From positions 1 to 38,872 of the forward strand of contig NZ_BLJG01000018.1 of the NCBI RefSeq assembly GCF_009932375.1: DNA of 38,872 nt, written 5' to 3'. Shown here piece by piece: positions 7,519-16,809 of this stretch (positions are counted from its first letter, which is position 1; each line of letters begins with the position of its first letter). Under the pieces are notes generated by a model. It was not told where the DNA came from. It was given only the letters and a program-made list of their open reading frames with translations, and made no database searches. The stretch is from Pseudomonas juntendi (lineage in GTDB: Bacteria > Pseudomonadota > Gammaproteobacteria > Pseudomonadales > Pseudomonadaceae). A program made the position numbers and the translations under genes.

Positions 7519-7926
7519 TCAGCTGTTCTGCTCGAAGACTTCCTCGCCGGTCAGTTCCCTGGTCTGGTTGGCGAAGCAGTACCAGGCGGGTTTCTCTTCG
7601 ACGAAAATCTGCATGTTGAAATCCCAGTCCTGGTCGCCATCGAGCAGGCCGACCGGTATGGCATGGAAGTCGTTGGCCTTGAGCCGGTAGTACAAGTGCG
7701 TGCCGCACTGGCCGCAAAAAGCACGCTGTGCCCAGTCGGAGGAGTCATAAACGCTGGGCGCACGCCCCTCGATCAGCGGGGGCTTGCTGCAATTAACCAC
7801 CAGCAGCGGGCCACCGGTCCACTTGCGGCACATGCTGCAATGGCAGGCGCTGATGTGGGTATTGTCGACGGTGACGGTAAGCCGGGTGGCGCCGCACAGG
7901 CAGGTGCCGTGTTTTTCCAGGGCCAT
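7519..7926 (-). CDS. GFA-family (Mss4-like) zinc-binding protein
   Basis: A 135-residue protein with the GFA (glutathione-dependent formaldehyde-activating-like, PF04828) cysteine pattern: C9-x-C11, then SACHCSMCRKWTGG (C29, C31, C34), and later FCGQCGTHLYY. These residues bind two zinc ions in the Mss4-like fold. ATG 7926 (MALEKHGTCLCG) is used because AAGGAG lies about 7 bases upstream; the in-frame extension to 7989 would translate REP sequence. Members are often annotated as glutathione-dependent formaldehyde-activating enzymes, but activity is proven for few, so only the family is assigned. Confidence 0.88.
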   Translation of the reverse strand: MALEKHGTCLCGATRLTVTVDNTHISACHCSMCRKWTGGPLLVVNCSKPPLIEGRAPSVYDSSDWAQRAFCGQCGTHLYYRLKANDFHAIPVGLLDGDQDWDFNMQIFVEEKPAWYCFANQTRELTGEEVFEQNS

Positions 7927-7956
7927 GGCTGGCTCCTTGAACAGGGGTTGGGCCAT

Positions 7957-8069
7957 GTAGGAGCGGCCTTGTGTCGCGATGGGCTGCAAAGCAGCCCCCG
8001 GATTGACGCATCAACGCGAAAATCGAGGGGCCGCGTTGCGGCCCGATCGCGACACAAGGCCGCTCCTAC
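7957..8069. repeat. 24-bp perfect inverted repeat (REP/BIME-like)
   Basis: The 24 bases at 7957-7980 are the exact reverse complement of 8046-8069 (outer end GTAGGAGCGGCCTTGTGTCG). Between them lie smaller complementary pieces such as GGGCTGC/GCAGCCC and GGGCCGC/GCGGCCC. The sequence belongs to a different repeat class from the GCGGGC REPs and sits between the GFA-family gene and the PhzF-family gene. Confidence 0.8.
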
Positions 8070-8089
8070 AGGCAGACGGTGTCAGCCTG

Positions 8090-8878
8090 TTAAATATAGA
8101 CAGTTCCGCGCAGGTACAACGCCGCCCGCCCGCTGATGATCACCCGGCCATTACCCGGCACTTCACACAGCAACTGCCCTTTGCGCGCCCCGCCCTGCTC
8201 GCACGCCAGCACCTGCTTGCCCAGCCGCTCGGCCCACACTGGCGCGAGCGAGGTATGCGCCGAACCCGTCACCGGGTCTTCGTTCACCCCAACGTTGGGG
8301 CCGAACCAGCGGGTGACGAAATCAAAACCACGCCCTGCTGCAGTCACGGCAATGCCGCGCACATCGAAGGCCGACAGTGCAACGAAGTCTGGCTTCAGGG
8401 TATCGAGCAGCGATGCGTCATCGATCACCACCACATAGTCGTCACTGCGGTACAGCGCCTGCGCCTGGCTCAGGCCCAGCGCTTGCAGCAGGCCCTGCGG
8501 CATGTCTTCGGCGAGTGGCTGTTTGGCCGGGAAGTCCATGGCCAACAGGCCGTCCGCACCGCGGCTGACGCGCAGTTCGCCACTGCGGGTATTGAAACGC
8601 AGCACCTGCGCCTGCTCGCCCAGTTGTTCGAACAGCACGTAGGCCGAGGCCAAGGTGGCGTGGCCGCACAGGTCGACTTCCACGGCCGGGGTGAACCAGC
8701 GCAGGTCGTAGGTTTCGCCATTGCGCACGAAATAGGCGGTTTCCGACAGGTTGTTCTCTTCGGCAATGCGTTGCAGTACATCGTCCGGCAGCCAGCTTTG
8801 CAGGGGAATCACCGCTGCCGGGTTGCCACCGAACGGCTCAGCGGAAAAGGCATCGACCTGGAAGATCTCGAGTTGCAT
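8090..8878 (-). CDS. PhzF-family (phenazine biosynthesis-like) isomerase
   Basis: A 262-residue protein with the PhzF signatures: FQVDAFSAEPFGGNPAAVIP at the N-terminus, NNLSETAYFV with the expected catalytic Glu at residue 46, LRWFTPAVEVDLCGHATLAS (the DxCGHAT motif), and in the second half GPNVGVNEDPVTGSAHTSLA. The two-domain diaminopimelate-epimerase-like fold is implied. ATG 8878 is chosen over GTG 8884 because GGAG lies 7 bases before the ATG. No other phenazine genes are near, so this is one of the many stand-alone PhzF relatives of unknown substrate. Confidence 0.92.
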   Translation of the reverse strand: MQLEIFQVDAFSAEPFGGNPAAVIPLQSWLPDDVLQRIAEENNLSETAYFVRNGETYDLRWFTPAVEVDLCGHATLASAYVLFEQLGEQAQVLRFNTRSGELRVSRGADGLLAMDFPAKQPLAEDMPQGLLQALGLSQAQALYRSDDYVVVIDDASLLDTLKPDFVALSAFDVRGIAVTAAGRGFDFVTRWFGPNVGVNEDPVTGSAHTSLAPVWAERLGKQVLACEQGGARKGQLLCEVPGNGRVIISGRAALYLRGTVYI

Positions 8879-8928
8879 GCACACGCTCCTTGTTGCCTGG
8901 GCGCTGCCAGGCAGATGTCTGAATAGGG

Positions 8929-9172
8929 TTACGGGCGTACCGGCGTCAATACCGGATCACCGGCAAAGAACGCCTGCAGCTTGCGCAGCACCAGGGCCTG
9001 GGTGTGTTTGGTAACGGCAGGTGAGCACGGCGTCGATTTGATTGGCGTGGCGCCGAATGGCATCAGCCCGCTGTTGGGGTGATGGGGCACGGATCAGTCG
9101 GTAACCGGCCTGCTCCAGCAAAGGCAGGTAATCATCGACGGTTTCCGCCAGTACCAGGACTGTCTTGTGCAT
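8929..9172 (-). pseudogene. D-2-hydroxyacid dehydrogenase, internally deleted
   Basis: The frame from ATG 9172 (MHKTVLVLAETVDDYLPLLE, then IRRHANQIDAVLT) matches the N-terminus of a Pseudomonas 2-hydroxyacid dehydrogenase for about 50 residues. In a different frame the same strand then reads HTQALVLRKLQAFFAGDPVL / TPVRP and stops at 8929, which looks like the C-terminus of the same family. The NAD-binding domain and catalytic Arg/Glu/His, normally about 230 residues, are missing. An internal deletion with a frame change near 9020 explains this. Non-functional. The lost enzyme would probably have reduced glyoxylate or hydroxypyruvate-like acids. Confidence 0.65.
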
Positions 9173-9212
9173 GCCACCTCCGTTCGCGAAGGGGCATTAT
9201 GCGGACTTACGC

Positions 9213-9255
9213 TACAGTACAGTCAATCGCTATTTGCGGGTTGAACTGTACTGTA
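9213..9255. promoter_or_regulatory. 11-bp perfect inverted repeat, candidate orphan operator
   Basis: TACAGTACAGT (9213-9223) and ACTGTACTGTA (9245-9255) are perfect complements separated by 21 bases, and each arm is itself built from repeated GTAC/ACTGTA units. The site lies upstream of the broken 2-hydroxyacid dehydrogenase, and no regulator gene is adjacent. It is probably an operator left behind after gene loss. Confidence 0.5.
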
Positions 9256-9292
9256 CGGGTACCCCGGCGGAGCGTGGGTATCGGCAAAAGCG

Positions 9293-9709
9293 CTATTGCG
9301 CGAATGCACGCCCCAACCCACCTGGCACCCCGCTGCTGTCAGTTTCCTGCCAAGGGCCATTCGGGCTCAGCGACCAGCTCCAACCGTTGTCGAAGCGGTA
9401 GTAGGTCCGCTGCCGGTAGAACGTGTTGGGTTGTTTATCCAGCACATAGACGCCCAGTTTCGGGTCCCAGTGGCTGGCACCGCCCGGCGGTGGCGCGAAG
9501 CTGGCCGAGGTACGCGGCATCGGCTTGGGAATGGCCGCCGGCTTGCCTGGCTGGGTAGAAGGCTGGCCGCCGGGCAATGGCTTGACCACCGGCCCCTGGG
9601 GCGGCACCCGCTCTATCGGCGGCTCGGGGTGCTCGTAGGGCTGCTGCGTCGTACACGCAGACAAACCCAGGGCCAGGGTAATCAGGGTCAGGCGGACGGC
9701 GCTGTGCAT
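9293..9709 (-). CDS. putative outer-membrane-type lipoprotein, Pro-rich
   Basis: A 138-residue protein with a lipoprotein signal peptide: MHSAVRLTLITLALGLSAC, lipobox LGLSAC with Cys at 19 and Thr-Thr after it (no Asp at +2, so outer-membrane sorting is expected). A Pro/Gly-rich spacer (about 25-80) is followed by a small aromatic domain (FYRQRTYYRFDNGWSWSLSP, then GPWQETD). The C-terminal part resembles a conserved domain of unknown function in pseudomonads; no activity can be named. It lies 12 bases downstream of the ccmI stop on the same strand and could be read from the ccm transcript. Confidence 0.75.
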   Translation of the reverse strand: MHSAVRLTLITLALGLSACTTQQPYEHPEPPIERVPPQGPVVKPLPGGQPSTQPGKPAAIPKPMPRTSASFAPPPGGASHWDPKLGVYVLDKQPNTFYRQRTYYRFDNGWSWSLSPNGPWQETDSSGVPGGLGRAFAQ

Positions 9710-9721
9710 GGCATTGCTCTC

Positions 9722-10918
9722 TTACGGATCGGGGCTGTCGATGGTCAGGTGTTGGGTAGCCTTAGTCGCGCTGGACAGGGGTGCACCTTGGCCGATCCAC
9801 TCACCTTGGGTCGGCTGGCCAGCACGCGACACACGTGCCATCAGTTGGACTTCGGCAAAGTCGGACAGTTTCATCTGCGGCATCATCGCGTCCGCATCAG
9901 ACAGCTCCACCTCGATCGGCAACTGCGCCACCGTCACCCGTTTGGCCGCCAATGGCATCGGTGGGCCATTGCTGGCGCGGGCAAAGATGAACACGGTGTC
10001 GTCCGGCTTGACCTTGTCCCGCAACGCCGCCGCCAGTTCCACCCGCACCTTCAGGCGCGCCGCGACCGGCGCGGGTTCGTTCGCCCGCGCCGGCGAGCTG
10101 CCCAGGCGCTCGGCAGCGCGGTCGATGCCGCCTTGCAATGCCGCACGCGATGCATCGCCCTCGGGCAGCTGCGCCAGCAAACGCTGCCAGTAATCGATGG
10201 CTTGCTGGTAACGCTCGCCTTCGAAAGCGGCAATACCGCGCAGCCCCAGGCTGGTAACTTCGTTGGGGTCGCCCTTCAAGGCTTCGTCGGTGAGGGCCTG
10301 CAGCTGTGGGCTCCACTGTTTGTCAGCAGCAAAATACAGGGCTTGCGCCCACTGCCCCAGCAGCTCTGGCTGACGCCCGGCCAGGGCCACGGCACGTTCA
10401 AAGGTACGCGCAGCATCTGCCGGGCGCTGCTCGGCCATGTAGGTACGGCCGAGGAAGTACACGGCTTCGGCCGAGTCTGGCTGGGCTTGTACCACACGCT
10501 CCAGGCGCGTGGTCATTTCCTCCATCGACTTCGGCGCCTGGGCAAACTCCTGGGTCAGGGCCACCTTGTCGGCTGCGCCGAAATGCAGGTACAACCCCAA
10601 CGCCAGCACCGGCACCAACACCGCGGCCAGCAGGGGGAGTGCCTTGCCCAGGTGGCCTTGGCGCGGGGCGTCAGCGCCCTCGGTGTCGGCCAGCAGCTCA
10701 CGGGCGGCTTCGTCGCGTCCCTGGGCCAACTGCGCTGCGTCCAGTACCCCGGCAGCCTGCTGCGCAGCCAGTTCGGCGACCCGCTCCTGATACAGGGCCA
10801 CGTTCAGGGCGGTACGGTCTTCTTCCTGTTGGCGACGACGGCCACGCAGGATCGGAATCAGCAGGAAGCTGAGGGCAGCGAGCAACAACAGGCCCGCGCT
10901 AAGCCAGAATTCAATCAT
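9722..10918 (-). CDS. ccmI: cytochrome c maturation protein CcmI (TPR apocytochrome chaperone)
   Basis: A 398-residue protein starting [20 protein letters not shown] (first membrane segment), then a cytoplasmic coiled-coil loop ([20 protein letters not shown]), a second membrane segment ([20 protein letters not shown]) and a periplasmic TPR region ([40 protein letters not shown]). A C-terminal beta-rich domain ends [13 protein letters not shown]. CcmI holds apocytochrome c and presents it to CcmF/CcmH for haem ligation. ATG 10918 overlaps the ccmH stop by 8 bases, which fixes the start. It is the last gene of the ccm operon. Confidence 0.93.
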   Translation of the reverse strand: MIEFWLSAGLLLLAALSFLLIPILRGRRRQQEEDRTALNVALYQERVAELAAQQAAGVLDAAQLAQGRDEAARELLADTEGADAPRQGHLGKALPLLAAVLVPVLALGLYLHFGAADKVALTQEFAQAPKSMEEMTTRLERVVQAQPDSAEAVYFLGRTYMAEQRPADAARTFERAVALAGRQPELLGQWAQALYFAADKQWSPQLQALTDEALKGDPNEVTSLGLRGIAAFEGERYQQAIDYWQRLLAQLPEGDASRAALQGGIDRAAERLGSSPARANEPAPVAARLKVRVELAAALRDKVKPDDTVFIFARASNGPPMPLAAKRVTVAQLPIEVELSDADAMMPQMKLSDFAEVQLMARVSRAGQPTQGEWIGQGAPLSSATKATQHLTIDSPDP

Positions 10919-11387
10919 GGGTCGGTTCTTTTTCCAGCAGTTTGGCGAGACGCTCGCGTTCTTCAGCAGACAATGCATCGGTGCCTGGCGTGGCACTGCC
11001 ACGGCGCCGGCGCACGATCAGCGCCAACACCACGAACCCGCCCGCCAGCAGCAGCCCTGGGCCGAACCACAGCAGCCAGGTGCGGCCACTGAGCGCCGGC
11101 TTGTAGCGCACGAAATCGCCATAGCGGTCGACCATGAAGTCCACGATCTGCTGGTTGCTCTTGCCCTCGCCCAGCATGCGGAAGATCTCCCGGCGCAGGT
11201 CGGCAGCGATGGGGGCGTTGGAGTCGGCAATGTCCTGGTTCTGGCACTTCGGGCAGCGCAGTTCCTTGGTCAACGCCTGGTAACGCTGGCGCTCTGCCTC
11301 GTCGCGGAACTGGTAGGTATCGATGGCCGCCTTGGCCACGCTGGCCAGGCTCATGCCCAGCAGCACCGCTGCCAGCCAACGCCTCAT
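10911..11387 (-). CDS. ccmH: cytochrome c maturation protein CcmH (thiol oxidoreductase)
   Basis: A 158-residue protein with an N-terminal signal sequence ([20 protein letters not shown]) and the CcmH/NrfF redox motif [19 protein letters not shown] with Cys45 and Cys48. One C-terminal membrane anchor follows ([20 protein letters not shown]) with a basic RRRRG stop-transfer. The periplasmic cysteines help keep the apocytochrome CXXCH motif reduced for haem attachment. The start overlaps the ccmG stop by 4 bases (ATGA), and it overlaps ccmI at its end. Confidence 0.95.
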   Translation of the reverse strand: MRRWLAAVLLGMSLASVAKAAIDTYQFRDEAERQRYQALTKELRCPKCQNQDIADSNAPIAADLRREIFRMLGEGKSNQQIVDFMVDRYGDFVRYKPALSGRTWLLWFGPGLLLAGGFVVLALIVRRRRGSATPGTDALSAEERERLAKLLEKEPTHD

Positions 11388-11920
11388 GGTTTGGCCTCGT
11401 CGACCAGGCCCTGGTACAGCGGCGCCAGCTGCTCACGCCACACCGTGGCATCGACGATGCCCACATGCTTGTAGCGGATGATGCCCTTGGCATCGATCAG
11501 GAATGTTTCCGGCGCGCCGTACACCCCCAGGTCCAGGCCCAGGCTGCCCTGCTCGTCACGGATGTCCAGCTGGTAGGGGTTGTGGAAATCGGCCAGCCAT
11601 TTGCGCGCTGCGGCGTTGTCGTCCTTGTAGTTGACCCCGTGAATCACCACGCCCTGCTGCGCCAGCTGGTTCAGGTATGGGTGCTCCACCTTGCACGACG
11701 GGCACCAGGTGGCCCACACGTTGACCAGTGCCGGGCGGCCGTGCAGGTCAGCCTCGGTCAGGGTACGGTCGCCCTGGGTCGAGGCCAGGGAAAACGCCGG
11801 GAACGCTTTGCCGATCATTGCCGAGGGCAGCTCGTCTGGCTTGAGGAACAGGCCCTTGTAGAGAAACACCGCCACCAGCAGGAACACTGCCAGGGGCACT
11901 ACCATGATCCAACGCTTCAT
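11384..11920 (-). CDS. ccmG: thiol:disulfide interchange protein CcmG/DsbE
   Basis: A 178-residue thioredoxin-fold protein anchored by a single N-terminal segment (WIMVVPLAVFLLVAVFLYKG). The active site is WCPSC (Cys73, Cys76) within LVNVWATWCPSCKVEHPYL, and a YGAPETFLID segment containing the cis-Pro loop region follows. It donates electrons to CcmH or apocytochrome c in the periplasm and receives them from DsbD. The ATGA overlap with the ccmF stop (11917-11920) sets the start. Confidence 0.95.
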   Translation of the reverse strand: MKRWIMVVPLAVFLLVAVFLYKGLFLKPDELPSAMIGKAFPAFSLASTQGDRTLTEADLHGRPALVNVWATWCPSCKVEHPYLNQLAQQGVVIHGVNYKDDNAAARKWLADFHNPYQLDIRDEQGSLGLDLGVYGAPETFLIDAKGIIRYKHVGIVDATVWREQLAPLYQGLVDEAKP

Positions 11921-13905
11921 GCAGCTGCTCCAGACACGCCCAGGGCTTCACGCACCCGGGTCTTGACCTTGACGCGGTAGCGCCGGTCGAGGGCCGCCAG
12001 CAACCCGCCCAGGCCAGTCAACAGACCGCCCAGCCAGATCCAGCGGACATAAGGCTTGATATGCACGCGCACCGCCCAGGCGCCGTTCTCCAGCGGTTCG
12101 CCGAGGGCCACGTACAAGTCGCGGGTGAAGCCGGCATCAATGCCGGCTTCGGTCATCATCGACTGCTGCACGGTGTACAGGCGTTTTTCCGGGTGCAGGG
12201 TGGTCACAGCCCGGCCATCGCGGCTGACCACGATCGTGCCTTTGTCGGAGATGAAGTTGGGCCCTTCGAAGTGCTTGGCACCTTCGAACAGGAAGTGGTA
12301 GCCACCCAACTCGACGCTCTCACCCGGCGCCATGCGCAGGTCGCGTTCGGCGCTGTTGTTGCTCGACAACACCACGCCCAGCGCGCACACCGCCAGGCCC
12401 AGGTGCGCCAGCTGCATGCCCCAGTAACTGCGGCCCAGCCCCGGCAGGCCCTTGACCAGCCCCTTGTGGCGCGTCTTGTCGAGGATGTCACGCAGCCCGC
12501 CGAGCACCACCCAGGCAGCCAGGGCGAAGGCAGTCAGCGTCGGCCAGTCGAAGTCATCGACGATCAGGCCGGCCAGCGGTGCAAGGATGGCGCTGCCCAC
12601 CAGCACCGGGCTCATCATGCTCACCAGCCATTTGCCCGGGGTGTCCTTCCAGCGCACCACCACGCCAATGCTCAACACCACCATCAGCAGCGCCATCAAC
12701 GGCAGGAACAACGCATTGAAATACGGTGGGCCCACCGACAACTTGGCCCCGGTAAGGGCATCGAGCACCAGGGGGTAAAGGGTGCCGAGCAAGATCATGG
12801 ATGCCGCCACCACCAGCACCAGGTTATTGGCCAGCAGCAGTGTTTCCCGCGACCACAGGGCAAAGCCCACCTGGCTTTTGACTACCGGCGCGCGCAGGGC
12901 GAACAAGGTCAGCGACCCCCCGACCACGAACAGCAGGAAGATCAGAATGAAAATGCCCCGCGACGGGTCTGCGGCAAACGCGTGCACCGAGGTCAGCACG
13001 CCGGAACGCACCAGGAAGGTGCCCAGCAGGCTCAGCGAGAACGCGGCAATTGCCAGGAGCACGGTCCAGCTCTTGAACACCCCGCGCTTTTCGGTCACCG
13101 CCAGCGAGTGGATCAGCGCAGTGCCCACCAGCCAGGGCATGAACGAGGCGTTTTCCACCGGGTCCCAGAACCACCAGCCACCCCAGCCCAATTCATAGTA
13201 GGCCCACCATGAGCCCAAGGTAATGCCCACCCCCAGAAACGCCCAGGCGACGATGGTCCATGGCCGCGACCAGCGCGCCCAGGCGGCATCCAGGCGGCCA
13301 CCGAGCAAGGCGGCGATGGCGAAGGCAAAGGCCACCGAGAAGCCCACGTAGCCCATGTACAGCATGGGCGGGTGCACGATCAGGCCGAAGTCCTGCAGCA
13401 GCGGGTTGAGGTCGCGGCCGTCGGTCGGCACCTGCGGCAGCATGCGCTGGAACGGGTTGGAGGTGATGATCAGAAAGCTCAGGAAACCTACGCTGATCAT
13501 GCCCATCACTGCCAGCACGCGGGCCAGCATCACCTGCGGCAACTGCCGCGAGAACACCGACACGGCAAAGGTCCAGCCACCGAGAATCAGCGCCCACAAC
13601 AGCAATGAGCCTTCGTGGGCGCCCCACACGGCGCTGAACTTGTAGTACCACGGCAAGGCGCTGTTGGAGTTGCTGGCCACGTAGGCCACCGAAAAGTTGT
13701 CGGTCATGAAGGCGTGGGTCAGGCAGGCGAAGGCGAACGCCAGGAACGCGAACTGCCCCCAGGCCGCAGGCCGTGCCAGGCTCATCCACAGGCTGTCGCC
13801 GCGCCAGGCGCCAAGCAGCGGCACGCTGGCCTGCACAGCTGCAAAGCAGATGGCCAGGATCATCGCCAGCTGGCCCAGTTCAGGTATCACCAGTGCGGCG
13901 TTCAT
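11917..13905 (-). CDS. ccmF: cytochrome c haem lyase subunit CcmF
   Basis: A 662-residue polytopic protein with the tryptophan-rich WWD haem-handling motif [20 protein letters not shown], and haem-ligand histidine regions in the flanking loops (for example [12 protein letters not shown] and [16 protein letters not shown]). A large periplasmic domain lies near residues 510-620, and a last membrane helix is followed by a basic tail ([13 protein letters not shown]). With CcmH and CcmI it takes haem from holo-CcmE and ligates it to apocytochrome c. The length is typical (about 650-660). It overlaps ccmE and ccmG by 4 bases each. Confidence 0.96.
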   Translation of the reverse strand: MNAALVIPELGQLAMILAICFAAVQASVPLLGAWRGDSLWMSLARPAAWGQFAFLAFAFACLTHAFMTDNFSVAYVASNSNSALPWYYKFSAVWGAHEGSLLLWALILGGWTFAVSVFSRQLPQVMLARVLAVMGMISVGFLSFLIITSNPFQRMLPQVPTDGRDLNPLLQDFGLIVHPPMLYMGYVGFSVAFAFAIAALLGGRLDAAWARWSRPWTIVAWAFLGVGITLGSWWAYYELGWGGWWFWDPVENASFMPWLVGTALIHSLAVTEKRGVFKSWTVLLAIAAFSLSLLGTFLVRSGVLTSVHAFAADPSRGIFILIFLLFVVGGSLTLFALRAPVVKSQVGFALWSRETLLLANNLVLVVAASMILLGTLYPLVLDALTGAKLSVGPPYFNALFLPLMALLMVVLSIGVVVRWKDTPGKWLVSMMSPVLVGSAILAPLAGLIVDDFDWPTLTAFALAAWVVLGGLRDILDKTRHKGLVKGLPGLGRSYWGMQLAHLGLAVCALGVVLSSNNSAERDLRMAPGESVELGGYHFLFEGAKHFEGPNFISDKGTIVVSRDGRAVTTLHPEKRLYTVQQSMMTEAGIDAGFTRDLYVALGEPLENGAWAVRVHIKPYVRWIWLGGLLTGLGGLLAALDRRYRVKVKTRVREALGVSGAAA

Positions 13906-14357
13906 GGCTTGCTCCCCCCGCCAGCGGCTGCCTGGCCGCTTTCCTTGAGGGCCTTGGTAACCTCGGGCGGCATGTATTTCTCGTCATGCTTGGCCAGCAC
14001 TTCATCGGCTACCACCACGCCCTGGTCATTGAGCTTGCCCAGGGCGACGATGCCCTGCCCTTCGCGGAACAGGTCGGGCAGGATGCCGCGGTAGGTGATC
14101 GGCACCGATTTGTTGAAGTCGGTGACCACGAAGCGTACGTCCAGCGAGTCGGACGAGCGTTGCACCGAGCCTTTCTCGACCATGCCGCCCGCGCGGATAC
14201 GGGTGTCCAGCGGCGCTTCGCCATTGGCAATTTGAGTGGGGGTATAGAACAGGTTGATGTTCTGCTGCAGTGCGCTCAAGGCAAAGCCGACGGCAACCCC
14301 GACGCCGACCAACAGGCCGGCGATGAGCAACAGGCGTTTCTTGCGCTGCGGATTCAC
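13902..14357 (-). CDS. ccmE: haem chaperone CcmE
   Basis: A 151-residue haem chaperone with a basic N-terminus ([10 protein letters not shown]), one membrane anchor ([20 protein letters not shown]) and a periplasmic OB-fold domain ending in [13 protein letters not shown]. His124 in this motif forms the covalent bond to haem, and Tyr128 is the usual axial ligand position. GTG 14357 is the start: it overlaps the ccmD stop (GTGA) and is followed by the canonical NPQRKKR. The preceding in-frame sequence is an out-of-frame shadow of ccmD. It carries haem from CcmC to CcmF. Confidence 0.95.
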   Translation of the reverse strand: MNPQRKKRLLLIAGLLVGVGVAVGFALSALQQNINLFYTPTQIANGEAPLDTRIRAGGMVEKGSVQRSSDSLDVRFVVTDFNKSVPITYRGILPDLFREGQGIVALGKLNDQGVVVADEVLAKHDEKYMPPEVTKALKESGQAAAGGGSKP

Positions 14358-14530
14358 TGGTTGTTCTCCCGGCGCAAACGGCGCGCCTCTTCTTGCAGGT
14401 AGCGACGGCGAGCCAGCAGCGGCGCGGCGACATTCAGCGCCAGCACCACCAGGCAGATGCCATAGGCCGACCACACGTACAGGCCGTGGTGGCCCATGGC
14501 GAGGAATTCGCCCAAGGTGGCAAAGCTCAT
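14354..14530 (-). CDS. ccmD: haem exporter protein CcmD
   Basis: A 58-residue single-span protein: [20 protein letters not shown], a membrane segment [20 protein letters not shown], and a strongly basic cytoplasmic tail [16 protein letters not shown]. The MGxHGxYVW segment is diagnostic of CcmD, which releases holo-CcmE from the CcmABC complex. ATG 14530 overlaps the ccmC stop (ATGA), and the gene ends in a GTGA overlap with ccmE. Confidence 0.94.
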   Translation of the reverse strand: MSFATLGEFLAMGHHGLYVWSAYGICLVVLALNVAAPLLARRRYLQEEARRLRRENNQ

Positions 14531-15294
14531 GGTGCGGCCCTCCGCCCAAGGCTGTTCAAGACTTCGTCCTTGACCCAACTGGCGCGCGCCTCGCGCTTTA
14601 GCACTTCCAGGCGCATGCGCAGCAGCAGCACAGCGCCGAAGAAGCAGTAGAAACCCAGCGCCGTGCACAGCAGCGGCAGCCACATTTCTGCCGGCATCGC
14701 CGGTTTTTCGGTGAGGGTGAAGGTGGCGCCCTGGTGCAGCGTGTTCCACCACTCCACCGAGTACTTGATGATCGGGATGTTCACCACGCCGACGATCGCC
14801 AGCACCGCACAGGCTTTGGCTGCGCTGTCACGATTACTGATCGCCTGGCCCAGCGCAATAATGCCGAAGTACAGGAACAGCAGGATAAGCATGGACGTAA
14901 GTCGGGCATCCCACACCCACCAACTGCCCCAGGTCGGCTTGCCCCAGATGGCACCGGTGACCAGCGCCACCGCGGTCATCCAGGCGCCGATCGGGGCGGC
15001 ACATTGCAGGGCGACATCGGCCAGCTTCATCTTCCACACCAGCCCCACCACCCCGGCCACGGCCAGCAGCACATAGCAGGACTGCGCCAGCATCGCCGCC
15101 GGCACGTGGATATAGATGATGCGGAAGCTGTTGCCTTGCTGGTAGTCCTGGGGGGCGAAGGCCAGGCCCCAGGTGATGCCGACCAGCAGCAGAAGCACGG
15201 CGGCAGTGGCCAGCCATGGCAGCATGCGGCCGCTGATGGCATAGAACCATTTCGGGGAGCCCAGCTTGTGGAACCACGTCCAGCTTATTTTCAT
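14527..15294 (-). CDS. ccmC: haem exporter/handling protein CcmC
   Basis: A 255-residue, six-helix membrane protein with the WWD-domain motif [13 protein letters not shown] between helices and conserved histidines in periplasmic loops ([11 protein letters not shown] and the NTLHQGATF loop). CcmC binds haem and transfers it to His124 of CcmE. The start is [20 protein letters not shown], 46 bases downstream of the ccmB stop, the widest gap in the operon. Length and order match System I operons. Confidence 0.95.
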   Translation of the reverse strand: MKISWTWFHKLGSPKWFYAISGRMLPWLATAAVLLLLVGITWGLAFAPQDYQQGNSFRIIYIHVPAAMLAQSCYVLLAVAGVVGLVWKMKLADVALQCAAPIGAWMTAVALVTGAIWGKPTWGSWWVWDARLTSMLILLFLYFGIIALGQAISNRDSAAKACAVLAIVGVVNIPIIKYSVEWWNTLHQGATFTLTEKPAMPAEMWLPLLCTALGFYCFFGAVLLLRMRLEVLKREARASWVKDEVLNSLGRRAAP

Positions 15295-15340
15295 CAGGGT
15301 ACATCCAGGGTATTTGCCGGGCTTGAGAGCCCGGGACTCG

Positions 15341-16009
15341 TTATTCGCCGACGCTGATCTTCAGCCCGGCCGCTATCGCAAAGGGTGCCAGGGTCACGGC
15401 CAGGGCGGTGAGGCTGGCGAGCCAGAGCAAATGGCCGGTTGCCGGCATATTCTGCAACGCCGCTTGCAACGCACCACTGCCCAGGATCAATACAGGGATA
15501 TACAACGGCAAAATCAGCAACGCCAGTAACAAACCACCGCGCTTGAGGCCAACGGTCAGCGCCGCGCCTACCGCACCCAGCAAGCTCAGCACTGGCGTAC
15601 CCAGCAGCAGTGAAGCAAGCAGCACCGGCAGGCAGTGGCCGGGCAAGCCGAGCATCAAGGCCAGCAGCGGCGCCAACAATACCAGCGCCAGCCCGGAAAA
15701 GATCCAGTGCGCCAGCACCTTGGCCAGCACCAGCAGCGCCAGCGGGTGCGGCGACAGCACCCACTGCTCCAGCGAGCCGTCCTCGAAATCACTGCGGAAC
15801 AGGCCGTCCAGCGACAGCAGCACCGCCAGCAACGCGGCCACCCACACCAGGCCCGGCGACAAGGTTTGCAACAATTGGCTCTCGGGGCCAACCGCCAGCG
15901 GGAACAGGGCCACGACGATGGCGAAGAACACCAGCGGGTTGGCCAATTCGGCCGGGCGCCGGAACAACAGGCGCGCTTCACGGCGCAGCAACAGGATGAA
16001 TACGCTCAT
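15341..16009 (-). CDS. ccmB: haem exporter membrane subunit CcmB
   Basis: A 222-residue ABC permease with six hydrophobic segments and the family features [40 protein letters not shown] and [20 protein letters not shown]. It pairs with CcmA in the complex that frees holo-CcmE. ATG 16009 ([19 protein letters not shown]) is chosen because it overlaps the ccmA stop as ATGA; the in-frame ATG at 16018 lies inside ccmA. Confidence 0.95.
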   Translation of the reverse strand: MSVFILLLRREARLLFRRPAELANPLVFFAIVVALFPLAVGPESQLLQTLSPGLVWVAALLAVLLSLDGLFRSDFEDGSLEQWVLSPHPLALLVLAKVLAHWIFSGLALVLLAPLLALMLGLPGHCLPVLLASLLLGTPVLSLLGAVGAALTVGLKRGGLLLALLILPLYIPVLILGSGALQAALQNMPATGHLLWLASLTALAVTLAPFAIAAGLKISVGE

Positions 16010-16638
16010 GCCGCCCACTGCCCCAGGTTCAGTTCACGGTAACCGCCTGGCTTGCGCGTCAGCGTATGGTGGGTGGTCAGCACGACGGTGCCGCCCTGCT
16101 CGCAGTGCGCCGCCAAGTGTGCTTCCAGTTGCGCCACGCCTTGCTTGTCGAGGGCGGTGAACGGCTCATCGAGAATCCACAGCGGCGGCCCGGCCAGGTG
16201 CAAGCGGGCCAGGGCCACGCGGCGCTGCTGGCCGGCCGACAGGGTGTGGCAAGGCACGTCTTCGAACCCGCGCAGGCCTACCGCCGCCAGCGCCGCCCAG
16301 ATAGCCTCGCGGCTGGCCGGTTGATGCAGGGCGCACAGCCAGGTGAGGTTTTCCTCGGCGGTCAGCAGGTCCTTGATGCCGGCGGCATGGCCAATCCATA
16401 GCAGGAGGCTGGCCATGGCATGACGCTGCTCAGCCAACGGCTTGCCCCCCAGCAGGATCTGCCCGGCGGTTGGCTGCATCAGCCCGGCCAACAGGCGCAG
16501 CAGGCTGGTCTTGCCACTGCCGTTGGGCCCACTGATCTGCAGCATGTCGCCCGCGCCCAGCTCGAAATCGAGTTGCTCGAACAGCAGGCGCCAGTCGCGC
16601 TCGCAGGCCAGGCCTGCGGCTTGGAGGTGGAAGGTCAC
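16006..16638 (-). CDS. ccmA: haem exporter ATP-binding protein CcmA
   Basis: A 210-residue ABC ATPase: Walker [10 protein letters not shown] (37-45), signature [14 protein letters not shown], Walker [13 protein letters not shown] and the switch histidine in [12 protein letters not shown] hydrolysis by CcmAB drives release of haem-loaded CcmE from CcmCD. It is the first gene of the operon. The start at GTG 16638 has no strong Shine-Dalgarno sequence, so it is slightly uncertain. The divergent gene begins 183 bases away. Confidence 0.94.
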   Translation of the reverse strand: MTFHLQAAGLACERDWRLLFEQLDFELGAGDMLQISGPNGSGKTSLLRLLAGLMQPTAGQILLGGKPLAEQRHAMASLLLWIGHAAGIKDLLTAEENLTWLCALHQPASREAIWAALAAVGLRGFEDVPCHTLSAGQQRRVALARLHLAGPPLWILDEPFTALDKQGVAQLEAHLAAHCEQGGTVVLTTHHTLTRKPGGYRELNLGQWAA

Positions 16639-16713
16639 GGTTTCGCCTTATGTGTAGAGGGCCTCAGGTCGGTGTTGCCTGGTTGGCAGGCGAGCCAACC
16701 TGAAGCCCGTGTC

Positions 16714-16740
16714 TCAAGTCGCCCAGTGCGCTGCCGTTAT
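16714..16740 (+). promoter_or_regulatory. candidate sigma-28 (FliA) promoter
   Basis: TCAA (16714-16717), a spacer of exactly 15 bases, then GCCGTTAT (16733-16740), compared with the flagellar sigma consensus TMAA-N15-GCCGATAA. The TCAAG form of the -35 box is the one used in pseudomonads. It lies about 80 bases before the FliK-like start codon and points towards it. Confidence 0.6.
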
Positions 16741-16809
16741 ACTGGCAACCACGGGCGGTCGGCATTATTGCACGCGCCGCTGCGCTGCCAAGAGGCCGGG
16801 TCCGACAGG

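Noticed and set aside
13902..14549. 215-residue version of CcmE
   Set aside because: The first 64 residues are an out-of-frame reading of ccmD. The GTG at 14357, overlapping the ccmD stop, gives the normal 151-residue CcmE.
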